A stretch of 64,000 nt of DNA from CAVUPF01 sp963743285 (GTDB lineage Bacteria > Actinomycetota > Thermoleophilia > Solirubrobacterales > 70-9), in NCBI GenBank assembly GCA_963743285.1, contig CAVUPF010000001.1, positions 496,001 to 560,000 on the forward strand, given 5' to 3'. Position numbers and translations under genes: made by a program. This document shows positions 15,229 through 22,788 of this stretch, in pieces; within the stretch, counting starts at the first letter, position 1, and every line of letters begins with the position of its first letter. The notes under the pieces were generated by a model. It did not search any database, was not told where the DNA came from, and worked only from the letters and a program-made list of their open reading frames with translations.

Positions 15229-16665
15229 CTAGAGCTGAAGGCTCTTGACCTGCAGCAGCTCCTCGATCGCAAAGCGCCCGTTCTCGCGCCCATGCCCGGA
15301 CTGCTTGTAGCCGCCGAACGGAGCCAACGGGTTGTAGGCGCCACCATTGATCTCGATCTGGCCGGTCCGGATCCGCTTGGCGACGGCGACCGCGCGCTCG
15401 GGATCGGCCGACCAGACTCCCCCGGCCAGCCCGTAGACGGTGTCGTTGGCGATCCGCACCGCGTCGTCGGTGTCCTCGTAGGGCTGGATCGCCAGCACCG
15501 GGCCGAAGATCTCCTCCTGGGCGATCGTCATCTCCGGCGTCACCTCGGAGAAGACGGTGGGGCGGACGAAGTAGCCGCGCTCCAGTCCCTCGGGAGGCTC
15601 GGCACCACCAGTGAGCAGCTTCGCGCCCTCCTCCTCGCCCTTGCGGATGTAGCCGCGCACCCGCTCGCGCTGGATGTCGGAGACCAGCGGGCCCAGCCGC
15701 GTGGACTCCTCGAACGGGTCGCCCGGCGTGAAGCCCTCCGCTGCCTTCACGGCCAGCTCCTCAGCTTCTCTGAGCTTCGCCCGCGGCACCAGCATCCGGG
15801 TCAGCGCGCTGCACGTCTGGCCGGAGTTGAGGTAGCACTTGCCGACCCCGTCGGGGATCGCCCGCTCGAGGTCGGCGTCGTCGAGGATCAGGTTGGGGGA
15901 CTTGCCGCCCAGCTCCATCGCCACCGGCTTGACCGTCGCCGAGGCCAGCTCGCTGACCCGCCGCCCGGCCCGGGTGGAGCCGGTGAAGGAGACCATGTCG
16001 ACGCCGGGGTGGGCGGCGATCGCCTCGCCGACCACGGGGCCCGTCCCGGTGATCAGGTTGAAGACGCCGGCCGGCAGGCCGGCGGCCTCGATCACCTCGG
16101 CGAGGATGAAGGCGTTGAGCGGCACCACCTCACTCGGCTTCAGCACCACCGTGCAGCCGGCGGCCAACGCCGGCGCCACCTTGGCGGCGATCTGGTTGAG
16201 CGGGTAGTTCCAAGGGGTGATCGCGCCAAGCACGCCGACCGGCTCGCGCAGCACCCGCGAGTTGCCGATCTCCTCCTCCCAGGCGACTTCCTCGATCAGC
16301 TTCGGCATCGCCGCGAACTGGCCGATCGGCAGGCCGGCCTGGATGATCTGACTGAGCATCAGTGGCATCCCCAGCTCCTGGGCGATCGTCGCGGCGATCT
16401 CCTCGCTGCGCTCGCCGAGGCCGGCGGCGATCGCCGCCAGGTAGCCGGCACGCTCCTCGCGCGAGGTCTGCGACCACGGATCGAAGGCATCGCGCGCCGC
16501 AATCACGGCCCGGTCAGCGTCGGCGGCCGTGCCCGCCGCGATCGACCCCATCACCTCCTCGGTGGTCGAATTGATCACCTCGATCGTCTCCGAGCCGGTC
16601 GAATCCACCCACTCGCCCCCGATAAAGATTTTGTCTCGGACCTGAAGCTCTGCCGTAGTCGCCAT
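15229..16665 (-). CDS. NAD(P)-dependent aldehyde dehydrogenase
   Basis: A 478-residue class-I-type aldehyde dehydrogenase. Substrate channel and cofactor motifs are ITPWNYPLNQIAAKVAPALA, MELGGKSPNLI (general-base Glu), NSGQTCSALTRM (catalytic Cys) and EEIFGPVLAI. The gene begins ATG 16665 after GGAGG in AGCTGAGGAGGAACGG. A perfect 15-bp palindrome lies 26 bp upstream. Its stop is 36 bp from the acyl-CoA dehydrogenase start, so the two probably form one operon, perhaps for oxidising an aldehyde to an acid that is then activated and degraded. Confidence 0.95.
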   Translation of the reverse strand: MATTAELQVRDKIFIGGEWVDSTGSETIEVINSTTEEVMGSIAAGTAADADRAVIAARDAFDPWSQTSREERAGYLAAIAAGLGERSEEIAATIAQELGMPLMLSQIIQAGLPIGQFAAMPKLIEEVAWEEEIGNSRVLREPVGVLGAITPWNYPLNQIAAKVAPALAAGCTVVLKPSEVVPLNAFILAEVIEAAGLPAGVFNLITGTGPVVGEAIAAHPGVDMVSFTGSTRAGRRVSELASATVKPVAMELGGKSPNLILDDADLERAIPDGVGKCYLNSGQTCSALTRMLVPRAKLREAEELAVKAAEGFTPGDPFEESTRLGPLVSDIQRERVRGYIRKGEEEGAKLLTGGAEPPEGLERGYFVRPTVFSEVTPEMTIAQEEIFGPVLAIQPYEDTDDAVRIANDTVYGLAGGVWSADPERAVAVAKRIRTGQIEINGGAYNPLAPFGGYKQSGHGRENGRFAIEELLQVKSLQL

Positions 16666-16690
16666 TCCGTTCCTCCTCAGCTTTCAACCG

Positions 16691-16705
16691 GTTCGCGGTG
16701 CGAAC
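16691..16705. promoter_or_regulatory. Palindrome upstream of the aldehyde dehydrogenase gene
   Basis: GTTCGC GGT GCGAAC, perfect 6-3-6, 26 bp before the aldehyde dehydrogenase start and 36 bp downstream of the HxlR gene's stop. The position suits an operator. Its sequence differs from the palindrome near the HxlR start, so the same regulator need not bind both. Confidence 0.45.
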
Positions 16706-16741
16706 AACGCTACCGCCTATCGCCGTGAAGAGCGGCGGCGC

Positions 16742-17218
16742 TCAGGCCGCTGCAGCGCCGGCAAGCGCCGCCACCCCGGGGCCCGGTAGCGCCCGGGCGT
16801 CACGGGCGCTCAGCACCTTGCCGCAGCTCTTGCAGATGCCCCGATCGCTGACCGCCCCCCCGCACTCCTTGTGGACGATCAGCATCGGCGGGCCCTCCGG
16901 GCCGGTCGAGTGCCGGTCCCCCCAGCCGAGCAGCGCGATCAGTGCCGGCCAGAGGTCCAGCCCCTTCTCGGTGAGGAAGTACTCGAAGCGCTCCGGGCTT
17001 CGCTGATAGGGCCGGCGCTCGAGGATGTCCTCGTCGATCAGTCGCTGCAGGCGGGTCGAGAGCACGTTGCGCGCGACGCCGAGCCCCCTCTGCAGCTCGT
17101 CGAAGCGACGGTACCCGTTCATCACGTCACGGACGATCAAAAGCGACCAGCGCTCGCCGACGACCTCCAGTGACTTGGCGATCGAGCAGACCTGCCCGGG
17201 GTAGTCATGGCGGAGCAC
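16742..17218 (-). CDS. HxlR-family transcriptional regulator
   Basis: A 158-residue regulator. A winged helix typical of HxlR/MarR-like proteins (CSIAKSLEVVGERWSLLIV, RFDELQRGLGVARNVLSTRL) is followed by a C-terminal zinc-ribbon-like pair, HKECGG and CKSCGK. GTG 17218 is chosen: a longer frame would start with TTG at 17254, inside a perfect palindrome that is more likely an operator. It is divergent from the thioesterase unit and upstream of the aldehyde dehydrogenase, so it may control both. Confidence 0.85.
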   Translation of the reverse strand: MLRHDYPGQVCSIAKSLEVVGERWSLLIVRDVMNGYRRFDELQRGLGVARNVLSTRLQRLIDEDILERRPYQRSPERFEYFLTEKGLDLWPALIALLGWGDRHSTGPEGPPMLIVHKECGGAVSDRGICKSCGKVLSARDARALPGPGVAALAGAAAA

Positions 17219-17239
17219 GGAAGTGATCTTCTCACACAA

Positions 17240-17256
17240 GGTTGCTTCAAGCAACC
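17240..17256. promoter_or_regulatory. Perfect palindrome, probable HxlR operator
   Basis: GGTTGCTT C AAGCAACC, 8-1-8 without mismatch, 21 bp upstream of the HxlR gene start and before the divergent thioesterase unit. A further half-site GTTGCTT occurs at 17284-17290. HxlR and MarR-like regulators commonly bind such palindromes in divergent promoters. Confidence 0.6.
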
Positions 17257-17321
17257 GACTGCGCTAGGGTGGGCGTCACGCGAGTTGCTTGACGAAACCC
17301 AGGCCGATTGGAGGCACCGAG

Positions 17322-17474
17322 ATGAGGCTGATCCCAAGGCACCGGCAGCACCGGACCAAGGCCCCGCGGATCGCGATAAGCCAGGCCGAGATCACGGCCG
17401 ACCTGCACTACCCGGCGATTCGACAGCCGGTCGGCGCCGGCGCCGCGAACCGGGTGCGCGGGGCGAGGCGGTGA
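17322..17474 (+). CDS. Possible 50-residue basic protein upstream of the thioesterase
   Basis: ATG 17322 has GGAGG seven bases upstream and the stop overlaps the thioesterase GTG, which is why I list it. The product is Arg/His/Pro-rich (MRLIPRHRQHRTKAPRIAIS) with no recognised domain. It may be a genuine small protein, a leader that couples translation to the thioesterase, or a chance frame in high-GC DNA. Confidence 0.35.
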   Translation: MRLIPRHRQHRTKAPRIAISQAEITADLHYPAIRQPVGAGAANRVRGARR

Positions 17475-18025
17475 GCGAGGGCTCGGCGTCTGCGGTCGAC
17501 GCCGCGCTGGCCTTCGCCGAGAGCGCTCCGCAGAGCACCCGCAGCCGCACCCTGGTCTGGCAGGACCCGGTGCCGACCGCGGCGGCGGGGGCGACGATGA
17601 GCGGCATGGAGTACATGCAGGCGATCGTCGCCGGGGAGCTGCCGCCGCCGCCGATCGCGGTGACGATGCGGATGCGGCCGATCGAGCTGGGCGACGGCCG
17701 TGCCGTCTTTGAGGGCGAGCCCGGCGAGGAGCACTACAACCCGATCGGGGTGGTCCACGGAGGCTATGCAGCGACCCTGCTCGACTCGGCGCTGGGCTGT
17801 GCGGTGCATACCACCCTGCCGGCCGGCGTCGCCTACACCTCGCTCGGGATCGAGGCCAAGTTCGTGCGCCCGATCAGCCGCGATACCGGCCGCGTCCTGT
17901 GCGAGGCGCGGGTCCTCTACCGCGGCCGCCGCCAGGCCACCGCGGAGGCCAGCCTCAGCGCCGCTGCGACCGGCAAGCTGCTTGCCCACGGCGTCTCGAC
18001 CTGCATGATCCTCGGCGAATCATAG
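17471..18025 (+). CDS. PaaI-like hotdog acyl-CoA thioesterase
   Basis: A 184-residue hotdog-fold thioesterase that hydrolyses acyl-CoA. The core signature is HYNPIGVVHGGYAATLLDSA, with the helix and Asp of the active site, then SLGIEAKFVRPISRDTGRV and a final LLAHGVSTCMIL. The upstream LSGMEY-like segment (MSGMEYMQAIVAGELPPPPI) matches the variant with an N-terminal extension. The GTG 17471 start overlaps a small upstream frame. A longer in-frame extension to 17207 would cross the probable operator and is rejected. Context suggests acyl-CoA metabolism under the divergent HxlR regulator. Confidence 0.88.
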   Translation: MSEGSASAVDAALAFAESAPQSTRSRTLVWQDPVPTAAAGATMSGMEYMQAIVAGELPPPPIAVTMRMRPIELGDGRAVFEGEPGEEHYNPIGVVHGGYAATLLDSALGCAVHTTLPAGVAYTSLGIEAKFVRPISRDTGRVLCEARVLYRGRRQATAEASLSAAATGKLLAHGVSTCMILGES

Positions 18026-18054
18026 CCGATTAGCTATAAGTACATATTCGCTAT
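18022..18054. promoter_or_regulatory. ATAGC/GCTAT repeat cluster upstream of the XRE-nucleotidyltransferase gene
   Basis: ATAGC (18022), GCTAT (18033) and GCTAT (18050) form an inverted repeat plus a further half-site in an AT-rich tract with a TATAAG-like box, ending 9 bp before the GTG start. This looks like an autoregulatory operator for the HTH protein encoded just downstream. Confidence 0.5.
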
Positions 18055-18063
18055 TGTCTGGGG

Positions 18064-18915
18064 GTGACGACCCCTGGAGAGCTGCTGCGCGAGGCACGGC
18101 AAAGGCGCGCAGTCAGTCAGCAGCGCCTGGCGGTCCGGGCCTCCACCACGCAATCGGCGATTTCGCGGATCGAGCGCGATCGTATCTCCCCTTCGGTCGA
18201 GACGCTGCGCGAGCTGCTCTTCTTGCTCGGCGAGGATCTGGTGCTGAGCGCGGAGGGACGCGACTCGGGCATCGATCAGACTCTGATTCGCGAGCGGCTC
18301 GCGCTCACCCCCGCCGAGCGTCTTGACTATGGCATCGCCTTCGGGAACCAGGTGCTCGAGAACAGTCCGAACGGGTGCAGTGCGGAGGCGGTCGTGAAGG
18401 ATCGCGCGCTTCCCCCAAAGGCCCCCGATCTGGACGCGCTACTGGGGCCGCTGGTACGGCACGGAGTTGACTTCGTGCTGATTGGCGGGATGGCCGGCAT
18501 CTCGCACGGCTCGAACTACCCGAGCTTCGACCTCGAGGTCCTCTATGCGGATGACCGTGCGAACGTCGTGCGCCTCCTCACTGCTCTGGAGGAGATCGGG
18601 GTGCGGTTGCGTGGCGCTCCGGCCGGCCTTCCCTTCCGGCTCGATGCCGAGACGATCGAAAATGGCGCCAACCTCACCTTCATCACTCCGCAAGGGGACC
18701 TCGACGTCCTTGCCGACGCCGCTGGGATGCCGGCTTACGCGGATCTGAGGTCCGCTTCCTTGGAGCGCGAGATCGCCGGCTATCCGATCCGGGTCGCCTC
18801 GCTCGACCATTTGATCGCGATGAAGCGAGCGGCGGGTCAGACCTTGGACAAGCTGCTGGTCGAGGAGTACCTCGCGATCGCCGCCGAGCAGCAAGGCGAC
18901 GAAGCGGCTGACTAA
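18064..18915 (+). CDS. XRE helix-turn-helix fused to a nucleotidyltransferase-like domain
   Basis: A 283-residue protein joining two parts usually found as separate TA partners. Residues 1-65 are an XRE HTH (GELLREARQRRAVSQQRLAV then ISRIERDRISPSVETLREL). Residues about 120-270 resemble minimal or AbiEii-like nucleotidyltransferases (LIGGMAGISHGSNYPSFDLE, LRLD-like strands, final DHLIAMKRAAGQTLDK). The usual DxD metal pair appears as FDLEV, so one carboxylate may be Glu. It could be a self-repressed toxin or a repressor derived from one. GTG 18064 lies right after a repeat-rich promoter; the nearest downstream feature is MaoC-fragment repeat 1. Confidence 0.75.
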   Translation: MTTPGELLREARQRRAVSQQRLAVRASTTQSAISRIERDRISPSVETLRELLFLLGEDLVLSAEGRDSGIDQTLIRERLALTPAERLDYGIAFGNQVLENSPNGCSAEAVVKDRALPPKAPDLDALLGPLVRHGVDFVLIGGMAGISHGSNYPSFDLEVLYADDRANVVRLLTALEEIGVRLRGAPAGLPFRLDAETIENGANLTFITPQGDLDVLADAAGMPAYADLRSASLEREIAGYPIRVASLDHLIAMKRAAGQTLDKLLVEEYLAIAAEQQGDEAAD

Positions 18916-19010
18916 GCCCGAATCCACCGATTCACCCTGACGGGGATGGCGCGTCGCCGTCGAAAACGGTGGATGAGGGAAATCCCACTCGTTGCTCCAG
19001 CGCCTCTCCC

Positions 19011-19210
19011 AGCGCCATCACGCGCGTCACCGAATCGCCCACGAAACTCGGCTTCTCGTCGCCCTCGACCTCGAGCGTGAAGCGGCTCACCACCTGCCAC
19101 CAGCCGCAGCCGACCTCCTCGACGGAGACGACCTCGGCGCGCTCGCGGACGCGGCTGTCGACTGGCACCGGGGCGGGGAAACGAATCTTGTTGAAGCCTT
19201 ATGAATTGTT
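19011..19210 (-). repeat. MaoC 3'-end repeat, copy 1
   Basis: On the minus strand it encodes the C-terminal part of a MaoC/NodN-like hotdog dehydratase (PVDSRVRERAEVVSVEEVG, WWQVVSRFTLEVEG, SFVGDSVTRVMA). The copy is the most diverged of four and loses the shared stop. It ends on the right in the shared junction sequence GAAGCCTTATGAATTGTT. A 50-bp insertion then separates this from a second piece of the junction (TTGTTCGGCCCGAT at about 19261). The 18916-19279 stretch holds nothing else recognisable. Confidence 0.8.
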
Positions 19211-19279
19211 TGTCACGTCCGGCGAGGGCAAAGGGTTCGGATCCTTCCCCGCTGTATCACTTGTTCGGCCCGATTCCGA

Positions 19280-19483
19280 TTGAGGCCGATGATGCGTTGG
19301 CTAGCGGAGGTGAATAGCCGCACTGCTCGATTTGACCTGCTTGTGGGTACCGATAGCACCGAGCTGCGAAATGCTTTCGAGCTTGCTCGGCGGTCATACG
19401 CATACCGCTCGAAGATGGTTCACGGTGAACGACCGGCCGATGACCTTGGCAAGGAAGTTGAGCAAACTCGGGACTTGACCTGA
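19280..19483 (+). pseudogene. HEPN-like C-terminal fragment
   Basis: An open frame of 67 codons whose middle, RNAFELARRSYAYRSKMVHG, carries the RxxxxH-type motif (RSKMVH) of Apea/HEPN RNase-like domains. It has only a TTG start at the edge of the repeat junction, and lacks the N-terminal half of such proteins. I read it as the end of a HEPN gene truncated by the recombination that left MaoC repeat copy 1. Confidence 0.4.
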
Positions 19484-19554
19484 AACGCTCTTCAAACCTG
19501 GATTCTGAGCCCACCCCCAGGCGGGATCAAGGAACTCGACCGGGCCCTCTTGGC

Positions 19555-20382
19555 CTAGTGAGCAATCGCCGCGAAGAATCGCTGGACCACGTCGACGGCG
19601 TCGGCCCGCAACGTTGCCGCGTCGGTTCCGGGCTCGACTTCCCCTGCCTGCTCGGCATAGCCGATCGGACCGCTGTCAGTCGTCTTGACGTAGCGCTCTC
19701 GTACCTCGAGGAAAGTGGTCCGTAGCGAGTTGAACTCGTCGGCGAACTCGCCGTTGAGCAGGCGGTGCGCGGCCTGCTCCGGTCCCCCGGCCCGGTTGTG
19801 CCGCAGGACGTAGACGAAGTCGTAATAGTCCTTCGTGGCTGCGCGGGTGCGCACCGCGACGCACTTCGAGAGCACCTCGAGGCCGGCGAAGCGGATCCGC
19901 ACCGCGACATCAGTGCCATCGGCAAGCTCGCCCTGCAGTTCCTCCCAGGCGAAGTCGCGGGAGACATAGCCGGTACCGCGGAGGTTCTGGGCGCTGAGCA
20001 CTCGGCATCCACTCGGGCTGACGACCTCTCCCTCCCGGTAATCGGGCAAGTCGCATAGGAACTCCAACTTCACGGGCACGCCGTCAATCGGGCCTCGCCA
20101 ACGCCAGCCATCCTCGTTCGGGTCCGGTTTGAAGTCGAGGCGTTCAAGTGCCCGCTCTACGCCACCGAGATCAGCGTCGGGATCAAGATGGGTAATGAGG
20201 AGCACGTCGACATCGGTTGTGCCGAGGTGGACCGGCACAAGAGCTTCGTCACGCGCGAGAACCTCGGGCACCAGACCGCCGAGCACGACCAGGAAGACGT
20301 CCTCGTCCCCCAGCTCGTACAGAAGCCGCACCAGCGCCAGCTCGGCGCGGGCGCGGGTTTGGCGGGAGCGCTGTTCATCCAT
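19555..20382 (-). CDS. AbiEii-like nucleotidyltransferase (type IV TA toxin candidate)
   Basis: A 275-residue nucleotidyltransferase-fold protein. The active-site pattern is FLVVLGGLVPEVL followed by the metal pair in TTDVDVLLI. A later carboxylate strand lies in VPVKLEFLCDLPDY and a C-terminal KDYYDFVYVLRHN is typical of AbiEii-like proteins. ATG 20382 is chosen for GAGGAGG nine bases before it; it overlaps the stop of the upstream gene. AbiEii toxins transfer nucleotides to tRNA or other targets. Its partner is the next gene upstream. Metal and strand motifs look intact. Confidence 0.75.
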   Translation of the reverse strand: MDEQRSRQTRARAELALVRLLYELGDEDVFLVVLGGLVPEVLARDEALVPVHLGTTDVDVLLITHLDPDADLGGVERALERLDFKPDPNEDGWRWRGPIDGVPVKLEFLCDLPDYREGEVVSPSGCRVLSAQNLRGTGYVSRDFAWEELQGELADGTDVAVRIRFAGLEVLSKCVAVRTRAATKDYYDFVYVLRHNRAGGPEQAAHRLLNGEFADEFNSLRTTFLEVRERYVKTTDSGPIGYAEQAGEVEPGTDAATLRADAVDVVQRFFAAIAH

Positions 20383-21457
20383 CCGCGCCATCCTCCTCAG
20401 TCGACCTGTCGCGATGTAGCGGTTCGATGAGCTGTTCCTTGACGTGGTCGGCGGCATCTCCACCGCGTCCGCCGAACGAGGACAGGTCTGCGAACAGGCG
20501 GGGGGCGCTCACGACGGGGATGTCTCCGATTCGCTGGGCGAGTTTGAGCGCGCGGGGGTCTACGGCCCAGAAGGTGACTCGGCCACCCTCGTCGACCTCG
20601 CGCAGATCCGCCTCCTTGATCGCGTCGCTGAGCGGGCCGGCGAAGCCGGCGTCCGCGATATAGAGGTGCAGGTTGGGCGTCGTCGTGGCAAAGGGGGCGG
20701 TGAGCTCAAGGCCAGCCCAGCCGCTGACAGCCCAAGCCATGCTTTGGTCCAGCGCCGGGGCAAGATTGGCACGCAGCAACGCCATCACGTCGTTTGTCGT
20801 GCGATGGGCGATGCGCGTTGGGCGCGGAGCATCGGCTACCGCAGCTGACCATGAGGCAAGCATGCCCTCCGCGTCAATGAGCTGCCGGTATGCGCCCGGC
20901 CCACGTGCGGTGCCCCGCTTGGCCGTCCAACCCGAGTCATCGAACGCCTTGAGGACTTTGGCCGCCTGGGCACCGGACCAGTCACTCTCCTCCGCAAGCG
21001 CGGCCACTCGCAGCGGACGGTCCTCACCCGCGAGGATCGTCTCAGCGATCGCGATCGCCGACTTCGACCAGGCGAAGGCGCGGGAGGCGCTCCCCTCGCG
21101 GGGCAACTGCACGGGCTCGCGGATCACGATCAGCCCATGCGGTCCGATGATGCGTGCTTGGCCGACTTCGTCGGCCCAGTTAGCGCCGCGGTCCCGCAAC
21201 CACTCGACCGCGCCGGGGGAGAGTCGCCGGGCGAAGAGAACAACCTCCTCTGGCCACCGCTCGCTGATCGTGGCCGCCGCGCGCCGGACATCCTGCGGCC
21301 ACCCCTCACCGGCCCACTTCGCCTCGATCGCGATCGCCCGGCCATCTCGCGTACGGATCATGAGGTCGGCATCACTATCGCTCGGAGCTACCTCGACTAT
21401 CGCGCCCTCCAGCGCGGATGCGAGGATCTTCTGCCAGCGCTTTTCTACCTCATTCAT
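20375..21457 (-). CDS. AbiEi-like antitoxin with N-terminal PD-(D/E)XK-like domain
   Basis: A 360-residue protein. Residues 1-110 resemble a restriction-endonuclease-like fold (DADLMIRTRDGRAIAIEAKW, the D...ExK pattern). A winged helix spans about 135-195 (LRVAALAEESDWSGAQAAKV). The C-terminal AbiEi-type domain ends IPVVSAPRLFADLSSFGGRG then DAADHVKEQLIEPL. In type IV systems the AbiEi protein represses the operon and counters the toxin without binding it directly. ATG 21457 follows a repeat-rich operator. The nuclease-like domain is an addition; whether it cuts DNA is unknown. Confidence 0.72.
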   Translation of the reverse strand: MNEVEKRWQKILASALEGAIVEVAPSDSDADLMIRTRDGRAIAIEAKWAGEGWPQDVRRAAATISERWPEEVVLFARRLSPGAVEWLRDRGANWADEVGQARIIGPHGLIVIREPVQLPREGSASRAFAWSKSAIAIAETILAGEDRPLRVAALAEESDWSGAQAAKVLKAFDDSGWTAKRGTARGPGAYRQLIDAEGMLASWSAAVADAPRPTRIAHRTTNDVMALLRANLAPALDQSMAWAVSGWAGLELTAPFATTTPNLHLYIADAGFAGPLSDAIKEADLREVDEGGRVTFWAVDPRALKLAQRIGDIPVVSAPRLFADLSSFGGRGGDAADHVKEQLIEPLHRDRSTEEDGADG

Positions 21458-21458
21458 A

Positions 21459-21498
21459 TTTTCTACTTTACCAGTAGAGTAGGCATTTGAGTAGAAAA
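21459..21498. promoter_or_regulatory. Operator of the AbiE-like operon
   Basis: Perfect inverted arms TTTTCTACT (21459-21467) and AGTAGAAAA (21490-21498) enclose two more AGTAG half-sites at 21473 and 21478. The cluster lies immediately upstream of ATG 21457 and is very AT-rich. The winged-helix protein encoded downstream is the obvious ligand; AbiEi proteins cooperatively bind inverted repeats. Confidence 0.65.
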
Positions 21499-21610
21499 CA
21501 GTCGACCAGGGCAAGAACGTCTACACGGTCCCGCTGCCATCGGGCAAACGCAGCGCCGAGATCGTACGATCTGGCTGCCGAGGCCGTGCCGGCCCATGGG
21601 GTGGCGCTCG

Positions 21611-21829
21611 TCAGTTAGCGGGTGCCATCACGCGGGTAACCGAGTCACCCACGAAACAGGGCTTCTCGTTCTCTCGACCTCGAGCGTGAAGCGGGTCACC
21701 ACCTGCCACCAGCCGCAGCCGACCTCCTCGACGGAGACGACCTCGGCCCGCTCGCGGACGCGGCTGTCGACTGGCACCGGGGCCGGGAACCTGATCCGAT
21801 TGAAGCCTTATGAATTGTTCGGCCCGATC
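21611..21829 (-). repeat. MaoC 3'-end repeat, copy 2
   Basis: Same-orientation copy of the MaoC-like C-terminus, with the stop at 21611 and the ending MAPAN. A one-base deletion near 21670 breaks the frame. The right edge holds the junction core GAAGCCTTATGAATTGTT then CGGCCCGATC. Together with copy 1 it brackets the HEPN fragment and the AbiE-like pair. The 21515-21937 stretch holds no other gene. Confidence 0.82.
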
Positions 21830-21937
21830 CCCGTAGGGAGTTGAGCGGGCCGGGGGTCGCGGTAAAAGGCGTTGGCCGATCATGATCGACCGATCACGCC
21901 GAACAACGGCGCTCATCGCGGAGTTGACCTGAGGCTT

Positions 21938-22330
21938 TCAGGCTGCGACGAGCTTTGGTACAGGCGCGACCTCGCGCTCTGGCTCCTCATGGGGAACTTG
22001 GCGCTCGATGCCGATCAGCAGCTCCTCGTCCAGCACGGCGAGGATGCGCTTGAGCACCGGGATCGTCGGGATATGGTTGCCGCCCTCGACTTTCGAGATG
22101 AAGGAGTGGGACGTTTTGGCTCGGCGAGCGACCTCTTGCTGGGTCAGGTCCAGCTCGTAGCGGCGCTCGCGGATGTGGGCGGCGATCCAGTTCCTCTCGC
22201 GCAGCTCGCGGATCGCGGCGTACTCGTCGCGGGCCTCGCGATACTCCTCGCTGCGGCTGGCACGATCGCGCGCCGCCTCGGCAGCGGTTTGCCCCTTCGG
22301 GCTGATCTGACTGTTGCGATTCCGGCTCAT
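21938..22330 (-). CDS. higA: HigA-like XRE antitoxin
   Basis: A 130-residue antitoxin with a charged N-terminal half and an XRE HTH at about 63-115 (RRYELDLTQQEVARRAKTSH then FISKVEGGNHIPTIPVLKRI), typical of HigA proteins encoded after their toxin. ATG 22330 is preferred; a TTG at 22366 overlapping the toxin stop would add 12 residues and cross the operator-like repeat. It should neutralise the HigB-like protein and repress the operon. Confidence 0.82.
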   Translation of the reverse strand: MSRNRNSQISPKGQTAAEAARDRASRSEEYREARDEYAAIRELRERNWIAAHIRERRYELDLTQQEVARRAKTSHSFISKVEGGNHIPTIPVLKRILAVLDEELLIGIERQVPHEEPEREVAPVPKLVAA

Positions 22331-22340
22331 GGCAAGCGAG

Positions 22341-22358
22341 TTTATCCAAATAGATAAA
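22341..22358. promoter_or_regulatory. Inverted repeat between higB and higA
   Basis: TTTATC CAAATA GATAAA, perfect 6-6-6, in the short AT-rich gap between the toxin stop and the antitoxin ATG. It may be an internal operator/promoter giving extra antitoxin, which is known for some higBA operons. Confidence 0.45.
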
Positions 22359-22362
22359 TGAG

Positions 22363-22788
22363 TCAACCCTTCTTTCGACTGCTGAACGGCGCATCTTGAC
22401 CCGCCGCCCGCGGAGGGACTCGCGGCCTTGCATCCATCCGTTGCTTGAAGTCGGCCATGCGGCGCTTCGCCAGCGCCTTCTCGGCGGCCGGCACTGCTCC
22501 GGTGTCCTTCGCGAATGAGTGCAGCAACACGATTAGGTTGCCGGAGCGCTGGTAGAGAATTCGATAGCGCGTGTTGGCGAAGCGGACCCGCAACTCACGC
22601 AGCTCGCCCTCGATTTGCGAGGTAATCGGGTGCTCCGGCGGTGGGGCGTCGGGCGACTTGCCGTTCAGGTGCTCCTCGACGTAGTCGTCGATCTTGGCGG
22701 CGCGCTTGGCCGGCAGCGCGTCAATGAATCGGCCAACCGGTTCGACGCCGCGCTTGTCACGGTAGTAGATGGCCTGGGTCTGCGCCAC
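22363..22788 (-). CDS. higB: HigB-like (RelE superfamily, phage Gp49-like) toxin
   Basis: A 141-residue protein with the Gp49/HigB pattern: IYYRDKRGVEPVGRFIDALP, helix KRAAKIDDYVEEHL, then GELRELRVRFANTRYRILYQ and LIVLLHSFAKDTGAVPAAEK, ending in a basic tail. Such toxins are ribosome-dependent mRNA endonucleases. GTG start at 22788. It precedes the antitoxin, the reverse of most type II pairs but normal for HigBA. The pair lies between MaoC repeats 2 and 3. Confidence 0.85.
   Translation of the reverse strand: MAQTQAIYYRDKRGVEPVGRFIDALPAKRAAKIDDYVEEHLNGKSPDAPPPEHPITSQIEGELRELRVRFANTRYRILYQRSGNLIVLLHSFAKDTGAVPAAEKALAKRRMADFKQRMDARPRVPPRAAGQDAPFSSRKKG

Noticed and set aside
18932..19168. Small minus-strand gene encoding a hotdog-like protein.
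   Set aside because: It is only the C-terminal piece of a MaoC-like protein, repeated three more times with frame damage, so it is listed as a repeat and not as a gene.
20217..20663. Plus-strand frames across the AbiE-like genes.
   Set aside because: Shadows of two minus-strand genes with recognisable nucleotidyltransferase and winged-helix motifs.
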